Below are positions 9,448 to 12,182 of a stretch of 12,182 nucleotides of DNA, in pieces; positions within the stretch are counted from its first letter, which is position 1, and the number at the start of each line of letters is the position of its first letter. A program made the position numbers and the translations under genes. This DNA comes from an uncultured Campylobacter sp. (GTDB taxonomy: Bacteria; Campylobacterota; Campylobacteria; Campylobacterales; Campylobacteraceae), in assembly GCF_938030145.1 (NCBI RefSeq), contig NZ_CALHGM010000015.1, positions 1 to 12,182 on the forward strand, given 5' to 3'. The notes below the pieces were generated by a model, which did no database searches, was not told the origin of the DNA, and saw nothing but the letters and a program-made list of their open reading frames with translations.

Positions 9448-9460
9448 TCGCTTTTACCTT

Positions 9461-9775
9461 TTACATTGCTGCGGCAGATAAGCCGTATGCAATACCAAGA
9501 ATAATCGCGATACCAAGTAGCAATTTTATATTATTTTTTAAAGCCTCGATATTTACGAACATTATCGTTAAGAATACTACGACCCAAATAATACCAAATA
9601 CGGTGATTACCGTATTGATAACGCTTGCGGCACTACTTCCGGCTTCAGTGATTTGTTCGTTTGCCTTTGTTTCCAAAGTTTTTAAAACGTTTTGGCCGCC
9701 CGCTCCGAATAAATGAAACGGCAAGAACATTAAAAAGTAAAAAATACTTTTCGCCTTTTTTGAGACTTCTCTCAT
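9461..9775 (-). CDS. virB2: VirB2-like conjugative pilin precursor
   Basis: First gene of the operon, encoding a 104-residue pilin subunit. Residues 1-25 look like a signal peptide (basic start, hydrophobic run, cleavage likely at FGA before GG). The mature protein of about 79 residues has a Gln/Glu/Ala-rich helix and two membrane segments (about 54-76 and 84-102), as in VirB2/TrbC pilins. I chose ATG at 9775 rather than the upstream in-frame start at 9832. A textbook AAGGAG lies 6 bases before 9775, a clean signal peptide follows, and the 19 residues added by the longer form would sit in front of the signal peptide and over a promoter-like sequence. Followed by virB3 after 13 bases. Confidence 0.88.
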   Translation of the reverse strand: MREVSKKAKSIFYFLMFLPFHLFGAGGQNVLKTLETKANEQITEAGSSAASVINTVITVFGIIWVVVFLTIMFVNIEALKNNIKLLLGIAIILGIAYGLSAAAM

Positions 9776-9781
9776 TGTTTG

Positions 9782-9787
9782 CTCCTT
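9782..9787 (-). promoter_or_regulatory. ribosome binding site deciding the virB2 start
   Basis: AAGGAG on the minus strand, 6 bases before the ATG at 9775. It is the best-spaced Shine-Dalgarno site near this gene and sets the start there instead of at 9832. Confidence 0.8.
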
Positions 9788-9815
9788 TTTGATTAGAATA
9801 TTTTCGATTTCTAGC

Positions 9816-9821
9816 ACTATA
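9816..9821 (-). promoter_or_regulatory. candidate -10 box of the virB2-virD4 operon promoter
   Basis: TATAGT on the minus strand (context TAGTATAGTGC), about 40 bases before the virB2 start, preceded by a run of T and A residues (CTTTTTGAAAAA). Campylobacter vegetative promoters have a TATAAT-like -10 box and T-rich upstream sequence without a conserved -35, which fits. It is the best candidate in the right place, but such AT-rich spacers yield chance matches. Confidence 0.4.
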
Positions 9822-10258
9822 CTATTTTTCAAAAAGCGAGATTTTGTAAAAGTGATTTTGTGAATAGCGATTTAAAGGATATACAAGCAATTCTTTTAAA
9901 GATTTTATAAGTATTTATTTACTTTTTTACTTTTTCATATTGATTATTTTATAGGCTTTTTGCGATTATTTTTTTAAAAAAGTCTTTTTACAAAATTACG
10001 CTTTTCAAAAATTTTACAAATTCTTTTAAAATTTTTCTCTTCCGTTTCGTTTTGCTTATCTCTGAATACTTTTGCTAGATATTTTTAATTTTTTCTTATA
10101 TTTTGTCCATAAGCTTATCCGAATAAAATTTTCTTGTTTTATTTTTACGCATCGTGAATATAGTTCTAACTTTTCAAATATTTTTGTGCTTTTTTACGCT
10201 TTCCCTTTTAAAACCTACTTGCTTTTTCTCAAAAATAAAATGCTCTGCGTTTTATTTT

Positions 10259-10288
10259 ATTTTCGGCAATTGCAAAATTACCGAAAAT
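10259..10288. repeat. inverted repeat 1 of the oriT region
   Basis: ATTTTCGG (10259-10266) is answered by CCGAAAAT (10281-10288). Inside it AATT (10268-10271) pairs with AATT (10276-10279) around the loop GCAA, leaving one mismatch (C10267/A10280). The result is a 30-base hairpin or dyad with 12 pairs. It could be a protein-binding dyad, for example for the ribbon-helix-helix MobC-like protein. A terminator is less likely because no T run follows directly. Confidence 0.8.
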
Positions 10289-10293
10289 CACAG

Positions 10294-10361
10294 CTTTTTT
10301 AAGTTTAGTTTCCCCATTTTTAGGCGTTTTATCGCCGTAAAATGGGCTAAACTTAAAAAAG
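10294..10361. repeat. large inverted repeat (hairpin) upstream of the nick site
   Basis: Outer arms CTTTTTTAAGTTTAG (10294-10308) and CTAAACTTAAAAAAG (10347-10361) are perfect 15-base complements. Further in, CCCATTTT (10313-10320) pairs with AAAATGGG (10339-10346), and GGCG (10323-10326) pairs with CGCC (10333-10336) around a 6-base loop. Only a 4-base bulge (10309-10312) and a 2x2 mismatch interrupt 27 pairs. An outer ATCA/TGAT pair (10287-10290, 10362-10365) could extend it past a 3-base bulge. It lies 24 bases before the proposed nick. Confidence 0.92.
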
Positions 10362-10378
10362 TGATATATAAAAGGGGT

Positions 10379-10386
10379 TATCCTGC
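10379..10386 (+). other. candidate nic site, TATCCTG|C
   Basis: Plus-strand TATCCTGC matches the relaxase cleavage consensus YATCCTG|Y of IncP plasmids and Ti border repeats, with cleavage expected between G10385 and C10386. The cut strand's 5' end would stay bound to the relaxase tyrosine, so DNA to the right (the relaxase gene) would enter the recipient first. Confidence 0.65.
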
Positions 10387-10478
10387 CTTACTTCTGGCAT
10401 TATCTTTTCTTAAAGCTACTTACACTAACATCTTTTGCAAATATCTTTAAAAGCTATGAATACTTTTTAAGAATTTAA

Positions 10479-10485
10479 AAGGGAG
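10479..10485 (+). promoter_or_regulatory. ribosome binding site deciding the TTG start of the relaxase
   Basis: AAGGGAG lies 5 bases before TTG at 10491. An in-frame TAA at 10476-10478 closes the frame upstream, so no earlier start exists, and this site supports the non-ATG start. Confidence 0.8.
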
Positions 10486-10490
10486 AGAAT

Positions 10491-12128
10491 TTGGCAAGAC
10501 GCGATTGGGATGCGTTTTTCGAAGAACTAAAAGCTATCAGAGCCGGCTATACTCGCACGGCAAAATCGGAGCATAAATACGTTTCTTTTGGAAGCGGCGC
10601 AGGATTTTCTCGCTCGCATATTCCTTTTCCTAAAAATAACTTTGCCAAGCAATCAGTCGTAAAGATGATTTCAAATTTACCTAAAACTTCCATCAAGCGT
10701 TGCATCGACTACGCTCTTAAAAACTCTCTCGACGGCGCAGCTATCAATGAAAAAGGGGAGAGAGTAGGCAGCGATGAAGTTTTAAAAGATTGGGGCAAGG
10801 ATTTCGGCGATAATCCAAACTCGAAGGACGCGTGGCATCTAATTTTTTCTATCAACGAGCCTTGCGACGATCAGCAAAAATTAAGAGCTTTGAGCGAGAG
10901 CGTACATAACGTATTAGGTCTAAATTTTAGCGGACACAAGTATGCTTTCGTGCTACACACCCATCAGAATAATCCGCACGTGCACGTGGTTTTAAATAAA
11001 CGAAATAGCTTTACCAATAAAAAAATCCACTTTGATAGCAGAAGCGAAATCAGAGAGTTTTTTGACGACGTGCGTACGAATTTCGCTTACTCTCTCGGAG
11101 CTCGTGGGCTAAAATACGAGAATAAAAATTTCTTGCAAAAGGATTTAAGGCTCGAATTTAACAAAGTAAAATCCGCCGTGAAGCTGGAAGCGGACGACTA
11201 TACGGCAAAAGATAAAATAAACGACTATTATTCAAAAATGCAGGATAAAAATAAGCAAAGCTATGACGCTACGGCAGGGCGAATTGAAGCTATGAATAAC
11301 GAGCTTGCCGCGCTTAAAAAAGATAACGAAGAGCTCTTACGGCTCTTTATGCTTTATACTAAAAAGCGAAATAAACGGGTATATAAGCTCGCTCGTGAGT
11401 TAAAAGAAAGTAACCGAGTCATCAAAGAAAAGAGCAAGGCCGTGCTATCTGAAATCGACAAAATAAATAAAATTTCCAGTCAAGCTACGCAGCTTAACGA
11501 GATGCGATTGGCTCACTATAAAGACCATTCCGCAGGGCTAAATTTACTTGAAAATTTTAGCTACAACTACAATAAAATTTATCCGAAAAATAGGGGCGCG
11601 AGCAAGGCCGATATCGAAAATTATAAAAAAGTGCGACGCGCTATCGCTATTCATCGCGGCCGCGAGGACGATGCGGCTAGGAAATATTTCGAGGATAGCC
11701 TGCTAGTTACTCGCATGCTCGGGCGTAACGAAAGTCTTTTTAAATTAACCGCAAAGCTTGAAATTTTAGATAAAAACCTTTACGTCTTGCAACACTCGGG
11801 CATAATCGGCGAAGAGGCTACCGCTTTTGAAAAAAGGCTAAAAAGCAATAAGGAATTTATCGCGGATATTTGTCAAAAACGCTTCTACTACGTCGGCAAA
11901 AAGCTTTTAAATAGCGATAAAATCGATAAAGACGGCTTTTTGTTCAAAGAATATTTTAAAGGCGTATCGGTGCTGGGCATTAAGCCTGACGATCGTCTAG
12001 TAAAAATCAAAAACGAAAAGAGGCTTTATAAAGACGTCTTGGCTGAACGATCTGGTAAGACTAAAACTCAGGGTTCTCGCCTGGCGGATCAAAATAAATT
12101 TAATAATGAGCTTGGCGGTCGAGAGTAG
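10491..12128 (+). CDS. MOBP (VirD2/TraI-like) conjugative relaxase
   Basis: A 545-residue relaxase expected to nick one strand at oriT, stay bound to its 5' end through a tyrosine and be exported with it by the T4SS. The catalytic domain (about 60-215) shows three family motifs in order. Motif I is IKRCIDYALKNS with Tyr74 as likely nucleophile. Motif II is AWHLIFSINEP (115-125, Ser120). Motif III is HTHQNNPHVHVVLNKR (156-171), with metal-binding histidines 156, 163 and 165. The usual Asp two residues after the first motif III His is His158 here. About 60 residues precede the domain. Residues 215-340 are helical and probably coiled-coil, and the rest is charged, ending in a basic/polar tail that may be the export signal. 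The start is TTG with AAGGGAG upstream. It is transcribed away from the virB operon. Confidence 0.93.
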   Translation: MARRDWDAFFEELKAIRAGYTRTAKSEHKYVSFGSGAGFSRSHIPFPKNNFAKQSVVKMISNLPKTSIKRCIDYALKNSLDGAAINEKGERVGSDEVLKDWGKDFGDNPNSKDAWHLIFSINEPCDDQQKLRALSESVHNVLGLNFSGHKYAFVLHTHQNNPHVHVVLNKRNSFTNKKIHFDSRSEIREFFDDVRTNFAYSLGARGLKYENKNFLQKDLRLEFNKVKSAVKLEADDYTAKDKINDYYSKMQDKNKQSYDATAGRIEAMNNELAALKKDNEELLRLFMLYTKKRNKRVYKLARELKESNRVIKEKSKAVLSEIDKINKISSQATQLNEMRLAHYKDHSAGLNLLENFSYNYNKIYPKNRGASKADIENYKKVRRAIAIHRGREDDAARKYFEDSLLVTRMLGRNESLFKLTAKLEILDKNLYVLQHSGIIGEEATAFEKRLKSNKEFIADICQKRFYYVGKKLLNSDKIDKDGFLFKEYFKGVSVLGIKPDDRLVKIKNEKRLYKDVLAERSGKTKTQGSRLADQNKFNNELGGRE

Positions 12129-12182
12129 ATTATATTTAAGAAATAATAAAATATTTAAAAATAAAATTATATTTCATTAAAA
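12129..12182. other. AT-rich spacer after the relaxase gene
   Basis: 54 bases, almost entirely A and T, up to the window edge. I see no stable GC-stem terminator, gene or repeat in it; any terminator or following gene lies beyond the window. Confidence 0.7.

Larger units (their letters stand above)
10259..10399 (+). other. oriT: probable origin of transfer (oriT)
   Basis: Composite site in the noncoding spacer just upstream of the relaxase gene. In order it has an inverted repeat at 10259-10288, a larger one at 10294-10361, then TTATCCTGCC at 10378-10387, which matches the IncP/Ti-border nick consensus YATCCTG|Y. In RP4 an inverted repeat bound by the accessory protein likewise lies 5' of the nick on the cut strand. 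The neighbouring relaxase belongs to the MOBP/VirD2 family that cleaves this kind of site. The nick motif alone is weak evidence because it is short; the call rests on the combination with repeats and location. Confidence 0.75.
9776..10490. other. AT-rich divergent intergenic region
   Basis: A 715-base spacer between the leftward virB operon and the rightward relaxase gene. It is far more AT-rich than the flanking genes. The left third contains the virB2 ribosome site and -10 candidate. From about 9890 to 10255 I see only A/T-rich runs with no convincing gene, repeat array or RNA. The right part holds two inverted repeats and the nick-site match, listed separately. No strong promoter for the relaxase stands out; TATATA at 10365-10370 and TATGAA at 10455-10460 are weak -10 candidates. 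Confidence 0.85.

Noticed and set aside
9890..10255. Possible iterons or a CRISPR array in the spacer, suggested by repeated words such as TTCTTTTAAA
   Set aside because: The repeated words are short A/T-only strings at irregular spacing, with no longer conserved unit.
10294..10361. Reading the large hairpin as a rho-independent terminator
   Set aside because: No T run follows the stem on either strand, the outer arm is AT-rich, and no gene ends near it; the flanking genes diverge.
10154..10450. Open plus-strand frame of 98 codons, and an overlapping one at 10072-10302, in the intergenic spacer
   Set aside because: Composition is Phe/Lys/Leu-rich as expected from random AT-rich DNA, there is no ribosome site, and the frames run through both inverted repeats and the nick motif.
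11240..11247. Minus-strand TATCCTGC inside the relaxase gene
   Set aside because: Coding context (codons for Met-Gln-Asp-Lys) and no adjacent repeat; treated as chance.

Overview
The window carries most of a conjugative DNA-transfer module: a VirB/VirD4-type type IV secretion system (T4SS), its relaxase and a probable origin of transfer. The moderately GC-containing genes next to very AT-rich spacers, the A/T-flanked Shine-Dalgarno sites and the gene style suggest a Campylobacter-like member of the Campylobacterota, perhaps the intermediate-GC concisus/curvus/showae/rectus group. That assignment is an inference, not a sequence match. No replication, partition, integrase or cargo gene is visible, so plasmid and integrative element cannot be told apart.

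Bases 1-9775 form one tightly packed leftward (minus-strand) operon. In transcription order it reads virB2 (pilin), virB3, virB4 (ATPase), virB7 (42-residue lipoprotein), virB8, virB9, virB10, a 70-residue coiled-coil orphan, virB11 (ATPase), a MobC-like relaxosome protein and virD4 (coupling ATPase, cut by the left edge). Spacings run from 8-base overlaps to a 13-base gap, so all genes are probably co-transcribed, many with translational coupling. No virB1, virB5 or virB6 lies in its usual place.

Bases 9776-10490 are an AT-rich divergent spacer. It holds a likely virB2 promoter on the left. On the right are two adjacent inverted repeats, one of them large, followed by a match to the IncP/Ti-type nick consensus YATCCTG|Y. 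I read 10259-10399 as the likely oriT.

Bases 10491-12128 (plus strand) encode a 545-residue MOBP/VirD2-type relaxase starting at TTG. The expected order of action is that the relaxase, helped by the MobC-like protein, nicks at 10385/10386. VirD4 then docks the relaxase-DNA complex, and the VirB4/VirB11 ATPases with the VirB3/8 and VirB7/9/10 channel parts export it. The general machine is well known. The unusual points are the local oriT architecture, the orphan 70-residue protein, the displaced mobC, the missing virB5/virB6 and atypical N-termini in VirB9 and VirB10.
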